Shown here: piece by piece, positions 26,332 through 38,663 of the stretch
Position numbering within the stretch: position 1 is the first letter of the stretch
Layout: each line of letters opens with the position of its first letter
NCBI RefSeq assembly: GCF_003182275.1
Contig: NZ_QGTR01000001.1
Span: 1,098,215 to 1,162,214 of the forward strand
Source: Hoeflea marina
GTDB taxonomy: Bacteria > Pseudomonadota > Alphaproteobacteria > Rhizobiales > Rhizobiaceae
Direction: 5' to 3'
DNA: 64,000 nucleotides
Notes under the pieces: generated by a model
Database searches by the model: none
Told to the model about the DNA's origin: nothing
The model's input: only the letters and a program-made list of their open reading frames with translations
Translations under genes and position numbers: made by a program

Positions 26332-27770
26332 AAGAACGTCTTGGCGGCTACGTCGGCAGCGAGGCCCAGCGGGTTGGAAAACATCACGTAGAACAGGACG
26401 AAGAGACCTGACACGCCGAAGACCAGCTTCAACTCGCCCGCCACCGGCACGAACTCGCCCGCCGGCTCGTCAAACCACATGATCTTGATGATCCGCAGAT
26501 AGTAATAGGCGCCGACCACAGAGGCGAGAACGCCGATGATGGCGAGTGCGTAGAGATGCGCCTGCATCGCGGCCAAGAAGACCACATACTTGGCGAAGAA
26601 GCCCGCCAGCGGCGGAATGCCGGCCAGCGAGAACATCAGGATTGTCAGCATTGCCGCCATGAACGGATTGGTCCTGGCAAGTCCGGCCAGATCCTCGATC
26701 TGCTCGACATTGCCTTCTTCCTTGCGCCGCATGGCGAGAATGCAGGCGAAGGTGCCGAGCGTCATGACCATGTAGACAAGCATGTAGATGAGCACGCCGC
26801 GCACGCCCGCCTGGCTGCCCGCTGCAAGCCCGACGAGGGCAAAACCCATGTGCGCGATGGACGAATAGGCCATCAGCCGCTTGATGTTGCGCTGGCCGAT
26901 GGCGGCAAAGGCGCCGAGCACCATCGAGGCGATGGCCATGAACACCACCACCTGCTGCCACTGCGCGGCGGCTGGCTCGAAGGCATGGGAGACCAGCCGG
27001 ACGAAGATCGCCATGGCGGCAATCTTCGGCGCCGCCGAGAAGAAGGCGGTCACCGGCGTAGGCGCACCCTCATAGACGTCAGGCGTCCACATGTGGAACG
27101 GCACGGCGGAAATCTTGAAGGCGATGCCCGCGATCAGGAACACCATGCCGAAGATGAGCCCGAGCGACGGAGTCTCGGCGGTGAGCGCGGCCGAGATCTC
27201 GGCGAAGCCGACATGGCCGGTATAGCCGTAGACCAGCGAGGCGCCGTAGAGCAGGATGCCCGACGACAGCGCGCCGAGCACGAAGTACTTGAGTCCGGCT
27301 TCGGTCGAACGGATGTTGTCGCGGTTGAACGCGGCCACCACATAGAGCGCCAGCGACTGCAGCTCGAGGCTCAGATAGAGAGAGATCAGGCTGTTGGCCG
27401 AAATCATCAGCATCATGCCGAGCGTCGCCAGCACCAGCAGCACCGGAAACTCGAAGCGGTCGATGCGGTCGGTCTTGGCGTGACCGACGCTCATCACCAT
27501 GGCGGTGATCGAGCCGATCAGCGCCAGCACCTTCATGAAGCGGGCGAAGGAGTCGTTGATGAAGGCGCCGTTGTAGGCCACGCCATTGTCCGTCACCAGC
27601 ACCAGCCAGAGACCGGCGGCGATCAGCAGCGCCACCGCCAGGCCGTTGACAAGCGTCAACGACTTCTCGCCGGAGAACACCCCGACCATGAGCAGGAACA
27701 TCGCCCCGCCCGCCAGCATCAGTTCCGGGGCCGAGAGCTGAAGGCTCGAAAAGAGAAGGTCTGCCGTCAT
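26328..27770 (-). CDS. nuoN: NADH-quinone oxidoreductase subunit N
   Basis: 480 residues from the ATG at 27770. Antiporter-like membrane subunit of complex I with about 14 TM helices. Conserved proton-path features include the Glu in TM5-like [18 protein letters not shown], the Lys in [20 protein letters not shown] (TM7 and following loop), and [18 protein letters not shown]. It pumps protons across the inner membrane. Last nuo gene; overlaps birA. Confidence 0.97.
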   Translation of the reverse strand: MTADLLFSSLQLSAPELMLAGGAMFLLMVGVFSGEKSLTLVNGLAVALLIAAGLWLVLVTDNGVAYNGAFINDSFARFMKVLALIGSITAMVMSVGHAKTDRIDRFEFPVLLVLATLGMMLMISANSLISLYLSLELQSLALYVVAAFNRDNIRSTEAGLKYFVLGALSSGILLYGASLVYGYTGHVGFAEISAALTAETPSLGLIFGMVFLIAGIAFKISAVPFHMWTPDVYEGAPTPVTAFFSAAPKIAAMAIFVRLVSHAFEPAAAQWQQVVVFMAIASMVLGAFAAIGQRNIKRLMAYSSIAHMGFALVGLAAGSQAGVRGVLIYMLVYMVMTLGTFACILAMRRKEEGNVEQIEDLAGLARTNPFMAAMLTILMFSLAGIPPLAGFFAKYVVFLAAMQAHLYALAIIGVLASVVGAYYYLRIIKIMWFDEPAGEFVPVAGELKLVFGVSGLFVLFYVMFSNPLGLAADVAAKTFF

Positions 27771-27790
27771 GGTCAAGTCGTCCCCGTCGC

Positions 27791-29299
27791 TCAGTTGACC
27801 GGCAGCGCGAGATCGCGCGCTGCCTGCAGCGAAGCTGTGTAGTTGTTGACAAGCGCGTCAACCGACGCAGCTGTCGCATCGAAGATCGGCGCCGGATAGA
27901 CACCGTAGAAGATCACAAGCGCAATCAGCGGATACAGGATCACCTTCTCGCGGCCCGACAGGTCGAGCATCGCCTTGAGGCTTTCCTTCTCCAGCGCGCC
28001 GAACATCACCCGGCGATAGAGCCACAGGGCGTAGCAGGCAGACAGGATGACGCCGAAGGTCGCAAAGAACGCCACCCAGCTGTTGGCCTGGAAGGCGCCG
28101 AGCAGGGTCAGGAATTCGCCCACGAAGCCGGACGTGCCCGGCAGGCCGACATTGGCCATGGTGAAGACCATGAATGCGAGCGCATATTTCGGCATGTTGT
28201 TGGCAAGCCCGCCATAGGCGGCGATCTCGCGGGTATGCAGCCGGTCATAGACCACGCCCACGCAGAGGAAGAGCGCACTCGACACCAGGCCGTGGCTGAG
28301 CATCTGGAAGATCGCCCCCTGCACGCCCTGCTGGTTGGCGGCGAAGATGCCCATCGTCACGTAGCCCATATGCGCCACCGAGGAATAGGCGATCAGTTTC
28401 TTCATGTCCTGCTGCATCATCGCAACCAGCGAGGTGTAGATGATGGCGACGATGGACAGCGTGAACACCATCGGCGCGAAATAGTCCGAGGCCAGCGGGA
28501 ACATCGGCAGCGAGAAGCGAAGGAAGCCGTATCCGCCCAGCTTAAGCAGCACGCCGGCCAGGATCACCGAGCCTGCCGTCGGCGCTTCCACATGCGCGTC
28601 GGGCAGCCAGGTGTGCACCGGCCACATCGGCATCTTCACCGCGAAGGAGGCGAAGAAGGCCAGCCACAGCCAGGTCTGCATCGCCGGCGGGAAATCATGC
28701 GCCAGCAGGCTGCGGATGTCTGTCGTGCCCGCATCCCAGTACATCGCCATGATCGCCAGCAGCATCAGCACCGAGCCGAGCAGCGTGTAGAGGAAGAACT
28801 TGAAGCTCGCATAGACCCGCCGCTTGCCGCCCCAGACGCCGATGATGATGAACATCGGGATCAGGCCCGCCTCGAAGAAGACGTAGAAGAGCACGATGTC
28901 GAGCGCGCAGAAGACGCCGAGCATCATCGTTTCCAGGATCAGGAACGCGATCATGTACTCCCGCACGCGCTTCTCGATCTTCCAGCTCGCCAGGATGCAG
29001 AAGGGCATCAGGAAGGTGGTGAGAATGACGAACAGCATCGAGATGCCGTCGACGCCCATGGCGTAGGAGAAGCCGGAGCCCGTCATCGCTACGTTCTCGA
29101 CGAACTGGAAGCCGGGATCTGCGTTTTGGAAATTGATCCAGATGAACAGCGACAGCACGAAGGTGAAGCCCGTCCCGAGCAGCGCCACATTGCGGATGTT
29201 GCGGCGCCCGGTCTCCGTGTCGTCACGGATCGGCAGCAGGAACAGCACGCAAACCAGCGGTATGAAGGTGACGACTGAAAGAATTGGCCAATCGGTCAT
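27791..29299 (-). CDS. nuoM: NADH-quinone oxidoreductase subunit M
   Basis: 502 residues. Antiporter-like subunit with about 14 TMs: [18 protein letters not shown] near the start, [20 protein letters not shown] with the conserved Glu, [26 protein letters not shown] with the key Lys, and [15 protein letters not shown]. Part of the proton-translocating arm of complex I. Its ATG overlaps the nuoL stop; 20 nt separate it from nuoN. Confidence 0.97.
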   Translation of the reverse strand: MTDWPILSVVTFIPLVCVLFLLPIRDDTETGRRNIRNVALLGTGFTFVLSLFIWINFQNADPGFQFVENVAMTGSGFSYAMGVDGISMLFVILTTFLMPFCILASWKIEKRVREYMIAFLILETMMLGVFCALDIVLFYVFFEAGLIPMFIIIGVWGGKRRVYASFKFFLYTLLGSVLMLLAIMAMYWDAGTTDIRSLLAHDFPPAMQTWLWLAFFASFAVKMPMWPVHTWLPDAHVEAPTAGSVILAGVLLKLGGYGFLRFSLPMFPLASDYFAPMVFTLSIVAIIYTSLVAMMQQDMKKLIAYSSVAHMGYVTMGIFAANQQGVQGAIFQMLSHGLVSSALFLCVGVVYDRLHTREIAAYGGLANNMPKYALAFMVFTMANVGLPGTSGFVGEFLTLLGAFQANSWVAFFATFGVILSACYALWLYRRVMFGALEKESLKAMLDLSGREKVILYPLIALVIFYGVYPAPIFDATAASVDALVNNYTASLQAARDLALPVN

Positions 29300-31287
29300 C
29301 AGAATGCACTCCCGAGCATCATCCAGGTGACAAGGGCTGCAATACCGATGAGCATCACGAATGCGTAGTGGTAGAGGTAGCCGGTCTGTAGCCGGACAGC
29401 CCGGCCGGAGATGTCCTGCACCCGGGCGGCGATGCCGTCGGGGCCGAAGCCGTCGATGACGCGGCCATCACCCTGCTTCCACAGGAAGGTGCCGAGCCAC
29501 TTGGCAGGACGAACGAAGAGAAAGTCGTACAATTCGTCGAAGTACCACTTGTTGAGCAGGAATTGGTAGAGCCCCTGGTGCTCGCCGGCCAGGCGCCTGG
29601 GCGTTTCCGGCGAGCGGATGTAGAAGAACCAGGCTGTCGCAAAGCCGATCAGCATGGCCAGGAACGGGCTCAGCGCGACCCAGAGCGGCACGTGGTGGTA
29701 CTCTTCCACGATCTCGTTCTCAGGCAGGGTGAACAGCGCTCCCTTCCAGAATTCGGCGTAATGGTGGCCGAAGAAATAGTCCTTGAAGATGAAGCCCGCC
29801 AGCAGCGCGCCGGCCGCCAGGATGTAGAGCGGCACCAGCATGACCGGCGGCGATTCGTGCACATGGTGCATGACGTCGGCGGAAGCCCGCGGCTTGCCGT
29901 GGAAGGTCATGAAGATCAGCCGCCAGGAATAGAAGCTGGTGAACAGCGCAGCGACCACCAGCAGCGTGAAGGCGAAGCCCGCCGCCGGATTGTGCGCCAT
30001 GAAGGCCGATTCGATGATCGCATCCTTGGAGAAGAAGCCCGAGGTGCCGATGATCGTGCCGGGGATGCCCAGGCCCGTCAGCGCGACGGTGCCGATGATC
30101 ATCATCCAGTAGGTGGCCGGGATGTGCTTGCGCAGTCCGCCCATCCGCCGCATGTCCTGCTCGTCGGAGACGGAGTGGATCACCGAACCGGCGCCAAGGA
30201 ACAAGAGCGCCTTGAAGAAGGCGTGGGTGAACAGGTGGAAGATCGCCGCGCCATAGGCGCCGATGCCGAGCGCCACGAACATGTAGCCGAGCTGCGAGCA
30301 GGTCGAATAGGCGATCACCCGCTTGATGTCGTTCTGCACCAGGCCGACGGTGGCGGCGAAAAAGGCGGTGATGGCGCCGATGATGACCACGACGGTCAGC
30401 GCGCTCTGCGACAGTTCGAACAGCGGCGACATCCGCGCCACCAGGAACACGCCGGCCGTCACCATGGTGGCGGCATGAATCAGCGCCGACACCGGTGTCG
30501 GGCCTTCCATGGCGTCGGGCAGCCAGGTGTGCAGCAGGAACTGCGCCGACTTGCCCATCGCGCCCATGAACAGCAGCAGGCAGACGCCGGTCATGGCGTG
30601 CCCCTTGTCGAGGCTCATGCCGAACAGGGTCATGATGATCTCGCCGCCGGCTTTCGCCCCCTCCTGCGGGATGAAATCGGCGGCGCCCGCGAAGATGGTG
30701 TCGAAACCGACCGAGCCGAAGAGCACGAAGACGCCGAAGATGCCGAGCGCGAAGCCGAAATCGCCGACGCGGTTGACGATGAAGGCCTTCATGGCGGCAG
30801 CCGCCGCCGACGGCTTCTTGTACCAGAAACCGATCAGCAGATAGGACGCGAGGCCCACCCCTTCCCAGCCGAAGAACATCTGCACCAGATTGTCAGAGGT
30901 CACCAGCATCAGCATGGCAAAGGTGAACAGCGACAGATAGGCAAAGAAGCGCGGCCGATGCGGATCGTGGTGCATGTAGCCGATGGAATAGACATGCACG
31001 AGGGACGACACCGTGTTGACCACGACGAGCATGACTGCCGTCAGCGTGTCGATGCGGAAGGCCCATTCGACATTGAGCGTGCCCGAGTCGATCCAGCGCA
31101 TGACCGGGATCTTGATGGTCTCGGCGTCGCCCATGGCCACGGTGAAGAAGGCCACCCAGGACAGGACTGCCGCGACGATGAGGAAAAGGGTGGTGACGTA
31201 TTCGGAAGCCTTGGCCCCGATCGATCGGCCGAAGAGGCCGGCGATGATGGCGCCGATCAGCGGCAGGAAGACGATAGCGTGATACAT
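29299..31287 (-). CDS. nuoL: NADH-quinone oxidoreductase subunit L
   Basis: 662 residues, the largest antiporter-like subunit, with the C-terminal long amphipathic lateral helix expected for NuoL. Motifs: [19 protein letters not shown] with the conserved Glu, [31 protein letters not shown]-type region containing the Lys and His residues, and [20 protein letters not shown]. It completes the distal end of the membrane arm. Starts 7 nt after nuoK. Confidence 0.97.
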   Translation of the reverse strand: MYHAIVFLPLIGAIIAGLFGRSIGAKASEYVTTLFLIVAAVLSWVAFFTVAMGDAETIKIPVMRWIDSGTLNVEWAFRIDTLTAVMLVVVNTVSSLVHVYSIGYMHHDPHRPRFFAYLSLFTFAMLMLVTSDNLVQMFFGWEGVGLASYLLIGFWYKKPSAAAAAMKAFIVNRVGDFGFALGIFGVFVLFGSVGFDTIFAGAADFIPQEGAKAGGEIIMTLFGMSLDKGHAMTGVCLLLFMGAMGKSAQFLLHTWLPDAMEGPTPVSALIHAATMVTAGVFLVARMSPLFELSQSALTVVVIIGAITAFFAATVGLVQNDIKRVIAYSTCSQLGYMFVALGIGAYGAAIFHLFTHAFFKALLFLGAGSVIHSVSDEQDMRRMGGLRKHIPATYWMMIIGTVALTGLGIPGTIIGTSGFFSKDAIIESAFMAHNPAAGFAFTLLVVAALFTSFYSWRLIFMTFHGKPRASADVMHHVHESPPVMLVPLYILAAGALLAGFIFKDYFFGHHYAEFWKGALFTLPENEIVEEYHHVPLWVALSPFLAMLIGFATAWFFYIRSPETPRRLAGEHQGLYQFLLNKWYFDELYDFLFVRPAKWLGTFLWKQGDGRVIDGFGPDGIAARVQDISGRAVRLQTGYLYHYAFVMLIGIAALVTWMMLGSAF

Positions 31288-31294
31288 GGTGCCG

Positions 31295-31603
31295 TCAGCC
31301 CTTCATCATGTTGACGTCTTCCACGGCGATGGAGCCGCGGTTGCGATAGAAGACGACGAGAATGGCAAGACCGATTGCGGCTTCCGCCGCCGCGACCGTG
31401 AGCACGAAAAGCGCGAACACCTGGCCGACCATGTCGTTGAGCTGCATCGAGAAAGCCACGAAATTGAGATTGACCGCCAGCAGGATCAGCTCGATCGACA
31501 TCAGGATGACGATGACGTTCTTCCGGTTGAGGAAGATGCCGAACACGCCGAGCGTGAACAGGATCGCGCTGACCGTCAGGTAGTGGGAGAGTCCGATTTC
31601 CAT
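31295..31603 (-). CDS. nuoK: NADH-quinone oxidoreductase subunit K
   Basis: 102 residues from the ATG at 31603 ([19 protein letters not shown]), three TM helices. The conserved membrane glutamates lie in [15 protein letters not shown] and [14 protein letters not shown]. The length is exactly family standard. An open frame upstream of this ATG runs antisense-like through nuoJ in another phase and is not coding. Confidence 0.96.
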   Translation of the reverse strand: MEIGLSHYLTVSAILFTLGVFGIFLNRKNVIVILMSIELILLAVNLNFVAFSMQLNDMVGQVFALFVLTVAAAEAAIGLAILVVFYRNRGSIAVEDVNMMKG

Positions 31604-31626
31604 GCGCTTTTTCCTTGTTCCCCGCC

Positions 31627-32241
31627 CTAGATGCCCTGGCCGGACTTGACCTTGACAACCGACATGGCTGTCTCGGGCGAACGTGCGACCTGCCGGGAAA
31701 TATCCTGCCGTTTGATGTTGTCCCGGTGCCTCAGCGTCAGCACGATGGCGCCGATCATGGCCACCAGCAGTACGAGCCCGGAAATCTGGAAGTAATAGAC
31801 GTAATCGGTGTAGAGCACGTCGCCGAGCGCCGCCGTGTTGGAGCGCGTCGCAAGATCCGGGATCGGACTCGATCCGCCGGCGGCTGTCTTCGGCAGGAAC
31901 GAGTTGCCCGCCACCACCAGCACCATTTCGGCCGCCAGGATGAGACCCACCAGGGCGCCGATGGGCGCGTATTCCAGCGCCCCCGCCTTGAGCTCCGTGA
32001 AGTCGATGTCGAGCATCATCACGACGAACAGGAACAGCACCATCACCGCGCCGACATAGACGACCAGCAGGATCATGGCCAGGAACTCCGCCCCCGTGAG
32101 CAGGAACAGCCCGGCCGCGTTGAAGAAGGTCAGGATCAGGAACAACACCGAATGCACCGGGTTGCGCGCCGCGATCACCATGAAAGCGGATGCGATTGCC
32201 AGGAAGGCAAACAGATAGAAAAAGAGTGCCTGCAGACCCAT
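31627..32241 (-). CDS. nuoJ: NADH-quinone oxidoreductase subunit J
   Basis: 204 residues, five TM helices. Starts [20 protein letters not shown], with [31 protein letters not shown] and the conserved [19 protein letters not shown] helix that carries the pi-bulge of complex I. The C-terminal tail after the last TM is hydrophilic. About 150 nt separate it from nuoI, the widest gap in the nuo operon besides nuoG's. Confidence 0.96.
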   Translation of the reverse strand: MGLQALFFYLFAFLAIASAFMVIAARNPVHSVLFLILTFFNAAGLFLLTGAEFLAMILLVVYVGAVMVLFLFVVMMLDIDFTELKAGALEYAPIGALVGLILAAEMVLVVAGNSFLPKTAAGGSSPIPDLATRSNTAALGDVLYTDYVYYFQISGLVLLVAMIGAIVLTLRHRDNIKRQDISRQVARSPETAMSVVKVKSGQGI

Positions 32242-32388
32242 GATCGGTGCCTTTTCGTCTTTCCCTGAGCGACAGGCGCCGTGGCCCCTGCCCCAAAGCG
32301 GACGGATCGGCTTGCGCCATGCCCTGTCCGCGTATCGATTGTGGCCGGTCGTCCCTCGGGGGCGGCCAGGCCGGTGTCCCGCCGCGCC

Positions 32389-32877
32389 TCAGCGGTAGGG
32401 TGAATCCATCGCGATGTTGCGCGCGATTTCCCGTTCCCAGCGGTCGCCGTTGGCGAGCAGCCGGTCCTTGTCATAGTAGAGTTCCTCGCGCGTTTCCGTC
32501 GCGAACTCGAAATTCGGTCCCTCGACGATCGCGTCAACCGGACAGGCTTCCTGGCAGAAGCCGCAATAGATGCACTTGACCATGTCGATGTCGTAGCGAA
32601 CCGTGCGCCTTGTGCCGTCGTTGCGGCGCGGGCCGGCCTCGATGGTGATCGCCTGTGCCGGGCAGATGGCCTCGCACAGCTTGCAGGCGATGCATCGCTC
32701 TTCGCCGTTCGGATAGCGCCGCAGCGCATGCTCGCCGCGGAACCGCGGGCTCACGGGCCCCTTTTCATAGGGATAGTTGACGGTCGCCTTCGGCGTGAAG
32801 AAATAGCGCATCGACAGAAAGAACGCGCCCACGAACTCTGCCAGGAAAAGCGATTTGGCGGTTTGAGCCAGACCCAT
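32389..32877 (-). CDS. nuoI: NADH-quinone oxidoreductase subunit I
   Basis: 162 residues from the ATG at 32877 ([12 protein letters not shown]), which has GGGAG upstream. It binds clusters N6a and N6b through two ferredoxin motifs, [16 protein letters not shown] and [16 protein letters not shown]. Peripheral-arm subunit next to NuoB and NuoH. Length and motifs are standard. Confidence 0.97.
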   Translation of the reverse strand: MGLAQTAKSLFLAEFVGAFFLSMRYFFTPKATVNYPYEKGPVSPRFRGEHALRRYPNGEERCIACKLCEAICPAQAITIEAGPRRNDGTRRTVRYDIDMVKCIYCGFCQEACPVDAIVEGPNFEFATETREELYYDKDRLLANGDRWEREIARNIAMDSPYR

Positions 32878-32938
32878 CTTCAAACTCCCGTCGGGGCTGG
32901 GCGCGCAAACGCCCGGCCGGTTTGATTTGTCGCCGCCA

Positions 32939-33982
32939 TCACGCTGTGCCCAGAAGCTTGAGCGTGAACGCGACGATCACCAGCATGGCAAGCGAGATCG
33001 GCAGGAACACCTTCCAGCCAAGCCGCATCAGCTGGTCGTAGCGGTAGCGCGGAACGAAAGCCTTCACCATCGAGATCATGAAGAAGACGAACAGCGCCTT
33101 GATGATGAACCAGAAGATTCCCGGCACCCAGTTGAGGAACCAGACATCCACCGGCGGCAGCCAGCCTCCCAGGAACAGGATGGTCGTCAGCGCGCACATC
33201 AGCACGATGGCCGTGTATTCGCCGAGCATGAACATCATGTAGGGGGTCGAGCCGTATTCGACCGCGAAGCCCGCGACCAGTTCCGATTCGGCCTCCGGCA
33301 GATCGAAGGGCGGCCGGTTGGTTTCCGCCAGCGCCGAGATGAAGAAGATCACGAACAGCGGGAACAGCGACAGCCAGTGCCAGTCGAGGAAGGAACTGGG
33401 CAGGCCGAGTCGCGTCCCCAGGCCATCCCCTTGCGCCAGCACGATATCGGTGAGGTTGAGCGATCCGACGCAGAGCAGCACAGAGACGATGACGAAGCCG
33501 ATGGAGACCTCGTAGGACACCATCTGCGCCGCCGAGCGCAGCGCGCCGAGGAAAGCGTATTTCGAGTTCGAGGCCCACCCGGCCATGATGATGCCGTAGA
33601 CCTCGAGCGAGGAGATGGCAAAGACGAAGAGGATGCCGACATTGATGTTGGCGATCACCCATCCTGCGTTGAGTGGAATCACCGCCCAGCTGGCGAGCGC
33701 CAGCGTCACGGTCACCAGCGGAGCCAGCAGGAAGACGCCCTTGTTGGCGCCGGCAGGAATCACCGGCTCCTTGAGCACGAACTTCAAGAGGTCGGCAAAG
33801 GACTGCAGCAGCCCCCAGGGGCCGACCACATTGGGGCCGCGGCGCAGCTGCACCGCCGCCCAGATCTTGCGGTCCGCCAGAAGCAGGAAGGCAAGCGCCA
33901 CCAGGATGGAGACCATCAGCAGCAGCGATTGCGCCGCCATGATCAGGCCAGGCCAGAGATAGGTTGCTGTGAAACCGTCCAT
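32939..33982 (-). CDS. nuoH: NADH-quinone oxidoreductase subunit H
   Basis: 347 residues, about eight TM helices. Quinone-site subunit: [23 protein letters not shown] near the N-terminus, the conserved loop [22 protein letters not shown] with acidic residues at the Q cavity, and [17 protein letters not shown] near the end. It joins the peripheral and membrane arms. Confidence 0.97.
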   Translation of the reverse strand: MDGFTATYLWPGLIMAAQSLLLMVSILVALAFLLLADRKIWAAVQLRRGPNVVGPWGLLQSFADLLKFVLKEPVIPAGANKGVFLLAPLVTVTLALASWAVIPLNAGWVIANINVGILFVFAISSLEVYGIIMAGWASNSKYAFLGALRSAAQMVSYEVSIGFVIVSVLLCVGSLNLTDIVLAQGDGLGTRLGLPSSFLDWHWLSLFPLFVIFFISALAETNRPPFDLPEAESELVAGFAVEYGSTPYMMFMLGEYTAIVLMCALTTILFLGGWLPPVDVWFLNWVPGIFWFIIKALFVFFMISMVKAFVPRYRYDQLMRLGWKVFLPISLAMLVIVAFTLKLLGTA

Positions 33983-33999
33983 GATTGTGTTCCCCGCCC

Positions 34000-36084
34000 T
34001 TACTCAGCCGCCACTGGCGTGACGTTCTTTGCCAGTTGAGAGCATTCCGCCATCACCGCGGATGCGCGGGTGATCGGGTTGGTCAAATAGAAGTCTTTGA
34101 CCGATGACGCAAACGCCGATTTGCCCATCTTCCCCGGTTTTTTGGCCAAAGCGCCGATTGAGGCGGGATCACCGGCCGCAATCCCGTCGATGGCGGCGAA
34201 ATGCGGGTACTCTGCAAACAGCGCCGCGCGCAGCGCCACCAGCGAATCATAGGGCAGCTTCTTGCCAAGCACATCCGACAGCGCCCTCAGAATCGCCCAG
34301 TCCTCGCGGGCCCCGCCCGGCGCGAAGCCGGCACGGTAGCCCATCTGTACCCGACCCTCGGTGTTGACGTAGATGCCGGACTTCTCGGCATAGGTGGCGC
34401 CCGGCAGAATGACGTCGGCGTGATGGGCGCCCTGGTCGCCATGCGTTCCGATGTAGACGGTGAAGCCGGCGGTCTTCCTCGAAAGGTCCATCTCGTCCGC
34501 GCCCAGGAGGAACAGCACGTCGGTGCCGGTCAGCATGGCCCGCGCGTCGATCCCGCCCTCACCCGGAACCAGCCCGAGGTCAAGGCCGCCCACGCGAGCC
34601 GCGGCCGTGTGCAGCACGGCGAAGCCGTTCCAGTCGGAGCGCACCGCCTTGACCTGCTCGGCAAGCCTTGCGGCCATGGCCAGTATGCCGGCGCCGTCGG
34701 CGCGGGTCAGCGCGCCCTGGCCGACAAGGATCAGCGGTCGCTTGGCACGCTTGAACCTGGTCATGAACTTGCTCGAGCCTTCGACCACTTCCTTGAGGCT
34801 GTCCGGGCCAGCGCCAAGATGCTCGTAGGGATAGCGCAGATCGGCGGCCTCGCCGATGACGCCGATCGGCAGCGCATCGTCCATCCGCCAGCGCTTGCGG
34901 ATGCGGGCGTTGAGAATCGCGGCCTCCCGGCGCGGATTGGAGCCGATGATCAGGATCGCGTCGGCGTCCTCGATGCCCTCGATGGTCGGATTGAAGATAT
35001 AGCTGGCCCGGCCGAGCGCCGGGTCGAGCGCGGCGCCATCCTGGCGGCAGTCGATGTTCCGCGACCCCAGCGAGGCGATCAGCGCCTTGAGCGCGAACAT
35101 TTCCTCGACTGTGGCCAGATCGCCGGCGATGGCGCCGATGCGTTCCGGGCTCGCGGCGGACACCGCATCACGGATTGCGGTGAAGGCTTCCGGCCAACTG
35201 GCGGCCTCAAGCCGGCCGTTGCGGCGCACATAGGGGCGGTCGAGGCGCTGGGTCTTCAACCCGTCCCAGACGAAGCGGGTCTTGTCGGAGATCCACTCCT
35301 CGTTGATCGATTCATTGATGCGCGGCAGAATCCGCATGACCTCTCGGCCGCGGCTGTCGATGCGGATCGCGGAACCGCAGGCGTCCATGACGTCGACGGA
35401 TTCGGTCTTGGTGAGCTCCCACGGCCGCGCCTGGAAGGCATAGGGCCGCGAAGTCAGCGCGCCGACCGGGCACAGGTCGATGACATTGCCCTGCAGTTCC
35501 GACGTCATGGCGTGTTCGAGATAGGTGGTGATCTCGGCATCCTCGCCGCGGCCGATCAGGCCGAGCTCGGAGATGCCTGCCACTTCCGTGGTGAAGCGGA
35601 CGCAGCGCGTGCAGTGGATGCAGCGGTTCATCACCGTCTTGACCAGCGGACCGATATACTTGTCCTCGACGGCGCGCTTGTTTTCCTGGTAGCGCGAGTT
35701 CTCCATGCCGAAGACCATGGCCTGGTCCTGCAGGTCGCATTCGCCGCCCTGGTCGCAGATCGGGCAGTCGAGCGGATGATTGATCAGCAGGAACTCCATC
35801 ACCCCTTCGCGCGCCTTCTTGACCATCGGCGTGTTGGTGAACACCTCCGGCGTCTCGCCGTTGGGTCCGGGACGCAGGTCGCGCACGCCCATGGCGCAGG
35901 ACGCGGCGGGCTTGGGCGGTCCGCCCTTCACCTCGACCAGGCACATCCGGCAATTGCCGGCAACCGACAGCCGCTCATGGAAGCAGAAGCGCGGCACTTC
36001 CGCGCCCGCTTCCTCACACGCCTGTAACAGCGTGTAGTGATCGGGCACTTCGATCTCGTTACCGTCAACCTTGATCTTGGCCAT
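34000..36084 (-). CDS. nuoG: NADH-quinone oxidoreductase subunit G
   Basis: 694 residues. N-terminal [2Fe-2S] domain with [19 protein letters not shown] and a fourth Cys in AASCAMG, a His/Cys 4Fe-4S motif around [18 protein letters not shown], a [10 protein letters not shown] ferredoxin region, and a molybdopterin-oxidoreductase-like domain from about residue 220. No extra N7 cluster motif is obvious. Electron relay subunit of the peripheral arm. 17 nt upstream of nuoH; 82 nt after the accessory gene at 36167. Confidence 0.97.
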   Translation of the reverse strand: MAKIKVDGNEIEVPDHYTLLQACEEAGAEVPRFCFHERLSVAGNCRMCLVEVKGGPPKPAASCAMGVRDLRPGPNGETPEVFTNTPMVKKAREGVMEFLLINHPLDCPICDQGGECDLQDQAMVFGMENSRYQENKRAVEDKYIGPLVKTVMNRCIHCTRCVRFTTEVAGISELGLIGRGEDAEITTYLEHAMTSELQGNVIDLCPVGALTSRPYAFQARPWELTKTESVDVMDACGSAIRIDSRGREVMRILPRINESINEEWISDKTRFVWDGLKTQRLDRPYVRRNGRLEAASWPEAFTAIRDAVSAASPERIGAIAGDLATVEEMFALKALIASLGSRNIDCRQDGAALDPALGRASYIFNPTIEGIEDADAILIIGSNPRREAAILNARIRKRWRMDDALPIGVIGEAADLRYPYEHLGAGPDSLKEVVEGSSKFMTRFKRAKRPLILVGQGALTRADGAGILAMAARLAEQVKAVRSDWNGFAVLHTAAARVGGLDLGLVPGEGGIDARAMLTGTDVLFLLGADEMDLSRKTAGFTVYIGTHGDQGAHHADVILPGATYAEKSGIYVNTEGRVQMGYRAGFAPGGAREDWAILRALSDVLGKKLPYDSLVALRAALFAEYPHFAAIDGIAAGDPASIGALAKKPGKMGKSAFASSVKDFYLTNPITRASAVMAECSQLAKNVTPVAAE

Positions 36085-36166
36085 GCGAGCAGTCCTACCC
36101 TTTGTACGTCCTGGCCGGGCGTTGCACCCGGCCGTTTCCAGTTCCGGCCAGTTGCCGGTGTGTCAG

Positions 36167-37012
36167 TCAGTCCCTGGCGGCCCCGGAGCCGCGGGCGAAC
36201 TCCGCCGCCTGCTCCACCCAGCCGTCCCGGTCGATGCGACCCTTGAACTGCAGGTAATCGTCAAGCCAGGCGATCTCCGCCTCTTTCCAGGCGGCGACCT
36301 GTGCATAGGTCCAGATGCCCAGAGAATTGAGAACCTGTTCCAGCTTCGGCCCGATGCCCGAGATCGCCTTGAGGTCGTCGGGCGTCTCCGGCCGTTCCAT
36401 TTCCGCCGGTCGGTGGAAATCTTCCGGCTCGAGCATCGGCCTGGCGTCGCGCTGGCCTGCCGTTGCCGGCGCCTTCAACTCCACCGGCACCTCAGCGACC
36501 GCGGTCTCCACCGAGGCCGCCGCCGCCATGTCGGCGTCCGACTTCAACTTGTCCACCGCGGCCGACTTCGGCGCGGCGACGGCGGCCTGCCTGGCTGCCT
36601 TGCCCGCCGCCTTCTCAATCTTCTTCGCCGCGCTTGCAACGGGCTTTGCGGTCCCGGCGATCACCGAAGCGGCGCGCGCCATCGGCACCACATCGTCGCG
36701 CCCGGCAGTCTCTTGCGGCGCGGCCGGCGACCTGACCACTGCCTGGTCCTCCGAAGCCGCCAACAGCCTGCCCTGCATGGCCAACGCATCGGCCTGCAGC
36801 TTCATCGCGCCCCGCATGGCGCCCAGCATCATGCCGGTCATGTGGCCTGCAACGCCGAAGCCCAGCGCCGTGGCCGCGGCGACCGCGGCGGCCGGATGCG
36901 CGAGAACCGGCGGCACTGCCGTGTCCGCCGTCTTCATCCATCCGCTCATCGCGTCCATCTGCTTCGTCATTGCCTCTGCGCTCAACTCCGTGGGATAAGA
37001 AAACATCGACAT
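36167..37012 (-). CDS. Helix-hairpin-helix accessory protein inside nuo operon
   Basis: 281 residues from the ATG at 37012 (AAAGGAG 6 nt upstream); the upstream open frame overlaps nuoF and is not needed. Residues 1-110 are apolar and Ala/Met/Gly-rich, a phasin-like helical stretch (GFGVAGHMTGMMLGAMRG). The middle is an Ala/Lys/Pro-rich linker. The C-terminal 75 residues form a helix-hairpin-helix domain (LKAISGIGPKLEQVLNSLGI; FKGRIDRDGWVEQAAEFA) nearly identical in pattern to the C-terminal extension of NuoE at 38664. Its presence between nuoF and nuoG suggests a complex I assembly or stability role in Rhizobiales (inference); often labelled 'NADH-ubiquinone dehydrogenase' without direct evidence. 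Confidence 0.85.
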   Translation of the reverse strand: MSMFSYPTELSAEAMTKQMDAMSGWMKTADTAVPPVLAHPAAAVAAATALGFGVAGHMTGMMLGAMRGAMKLQADALAMQGRLLAASEDQAVVRSPAAPQETAGRDDVVPMARAASVIAGTAKPVASAAKKIEKAAGKAARQAAVAAPKSAAVDKLKSDADMAAAASVETAVAEVPVELKAPATAGQRDARPMLEPEDFHRPAEMERPETPDDLKAISGIGPKLEQVLNSLGIWTYAQVAAWKEAEIAWLDDYLQFKGRIDRDGWVEQAAEFARGSGAARD

Positions 37013-37088
37013 CAGCTTCTCCTTTGTCGTCTGCGGTTCTTGGTCCCTTGCAACGTTTCCTGCCTGGTGGCCCGACTTTGCGGGCCGC

Positions 37089-38396
37089 TTACTCGGCCGC
37101 TTCCAGCACCGTGTTGCGGCTCTGCACGGCATTGCGTGTGTACTGGTCGATGCGCGCCTCCATCTCCGGACGGAAATGCCGGATCAGGCCCTGGATCGGC
37201 CAGGCCGCTGCATCGCCCAGCGCGCAGATGGTGTGACCCTCGATCTGCTTGGTCACATCGAACAGCATGTCGATTTCGCGCTTCTGGGCATTGCCCCTGA
37301 CCATGCGCTCCATCACCCGCCACATCCATCCCGTGCCCTCGCGGCACGGGGTGCACTGGCCGCAGCTCTCGTGCTTGTAGAAGGCCGACAGCCGCGCGAT
37401 CGCCTTGATCACGTCGGTCGACTTGTCCATCACGATGACCGCCGCTGTGCCGAGACCGGACTTGAGGTCGCGCAGGCTGTCGAAATCCATAGGCGTGTCG
37501 ATGATCTGCGCTGCCGGCACGAGCGGCACCGAGGAGCCACCGGGAATGACGGCGAGCAGGTTGTCCCAGCCGCCGCGGATGCCGCCGCAATGACGCTCGA
37601 TGAGTTCGCGGAACGGAATCGACATCGCCTCTTCCACGGTGCACGGCGTCTTCACGTGTCCGGAGACGCAGAACAGCTTGGTGCCCGTGTTGTTGGGTCG
37701 GCCGATGCCGGCGAACCACGCGCCGCCCCGGCGCAGGATGGTCGGCGCCACGGCGATCGATTCGACGTTGTTGACCGTCGTCGGGGCTCCGTAGAGGCCC
37801 ATATTGGCGGGGAACGGCGGCTTCAGCCGCGGCTGGCCCTTCTTGCCTTCGAGGCTTTCCAGAAGCGCGGTTTCCTCGCCGCAGATGTAGGCGCCGGCGC
37901 CGTGGTGGACATAGATGTCCATGTCGTAGCCGAGCTTGGAGTTCTTGCCGAGCAGGCCCGCGTCGTAGCACTCGTCGATCGCCGCCTGCAGCGCCTCGCG
38001 CTCGCGCATGTATTCGCCGCGCACATAGATGTAGGTCGCGTGCGCGCCCATCGAGAAGCCGGCGATGACGCAGCCCTCGATCAGCGTGTGCGGATCGTGC
38101 CGCAGAATGTCGCGGTCCTTGCAGGTGCCGGGCTCGGATTCATCGGCGTTGATCACGAGGTAATGCGGCCGGCCGTCGCTTTCCTTCGGCATGAACGACC
38201 ATTTGAGCCCGGTCGGGAACCCTGCCCCGCCGCGGCCGCGCAGGCCGGACGCCTTCATCTCGTTGATGATCCAGTCGCGTCCCTTTTCCAGGATGCCCTT
38301 GGTGCCATCCCAATGGCCACGCGCCATCGCGCCCTTCAGCGACTTGTCGTGAAGGCCGTAGATATTGGTGAAGATGCGGTCTTTGTCAGCTAGCAT
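37089..38396 (-). CDS. nuoF: NADH-quinone oxidoreductase subunit F
   Basis: 435 residues. NADH- and FMN-binding subunit: [16 protein letters not shown] (glycine-rich NADH site), [15 protein letters not shown] (FMN site), and the N3 cluster cysteines in [14 protein letters not shown] plus the distant Cys of [12 protein letters not shown]. First electron acceptor of complex I in the cytoplasmic arm. Directly upstream is an 84-aa coiled-coil gene. Confidence 0.97.
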   Translation of the reverse strand: MLADKDRIFTNIYGLHDKSLKGAMARGHWDGTKGILEKGRDWIINEMKASGLRGRGGAGFPTGLKWSFMPKESDGRPHYLVINADESEPGTCKDRDILRHDPHTLIEGCVIAGFSMGAHATYIYVRGEYMREREALQAAIDECYDAGLLGKNSKLGYDMDIYVHHGAGAYICGEETALLESLEGKKGQPRLKPPFPANMGLYGAPTTVNNVESIAVAPTILRRGGAWFAGIGRPNNTGTKLFCVSGHVKTPCTVEEAMSIPFRELIERHCGGIRGGWDNLLAVIPGGSSVPLVPAAQIIDTPMDFDSLRDLKSGLGTAAVIVMDKSTDVIKAIARLSAFYKHESCGQCTPCREGTGWMWRVMERMVRGNAQKREIDMLFDVTKQIEGHTICALGDAAAWPIQGLIRHFRPEMEARIDQYTRNAVQSRNTVLEAAE

Positions 38397-38399
38397 GTT

Positions 38400-38654
38400 C
38401 TATTCCGCCGGATGGTCTGCGAGTTCTAGACGTTTCTCGATCCTGTGCACGTGCTGGTCGAGCTTGTCGAGACTGAGGTAGATATTGCCAATGTCCGTGT
38501 GGGCCGCGTTCAATGAGGATGCAAGCCCCCGCACCTGCTCGGACAGTGAGCCGATGCGGCCCTTGATTTCCTGCTGGCCGTCGTCCAGATGCGTCATGCG
38601 CGTCTGGATCTGCTTCAGGACATCAAAGATCAGTTCGTTGGTAACCTCAGCCAT
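38400..38654 (-). CDS. Small coiled-coil protein between nuoE and nuoF
   Basis: 84 residues with heptad-like pattern through most of the length (DVLKQIQTRMTHLDDGQQE; LDKLDQHVHRIEKRLELA). No signal or membrane segment. Only 3 nt from nuoF and 9 nt from nuoE, so it is certainly within the operon. The role is unknown. A link to complex I is contextual only; such inserts are seen at variable places in rhizobial nuo operons. Confidence 0.75.
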   Translation of the reverse strand: MAEVTNELIFDVLKQIQTRMTHLDDGQQEIKGRIGSLSEQVRGLASSLNAAHTDIGNIYLSLDKLDQHVHRIEKRLELADHPAE

Positions 38655-38663
38655 TCCTTTTCC

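Noticed and set aside
29563-31314. 583-aa plus-strand open frame through nuoL
   Set aside because: Asp/Glu/Arg/His-rich mirror frame of nuoL.
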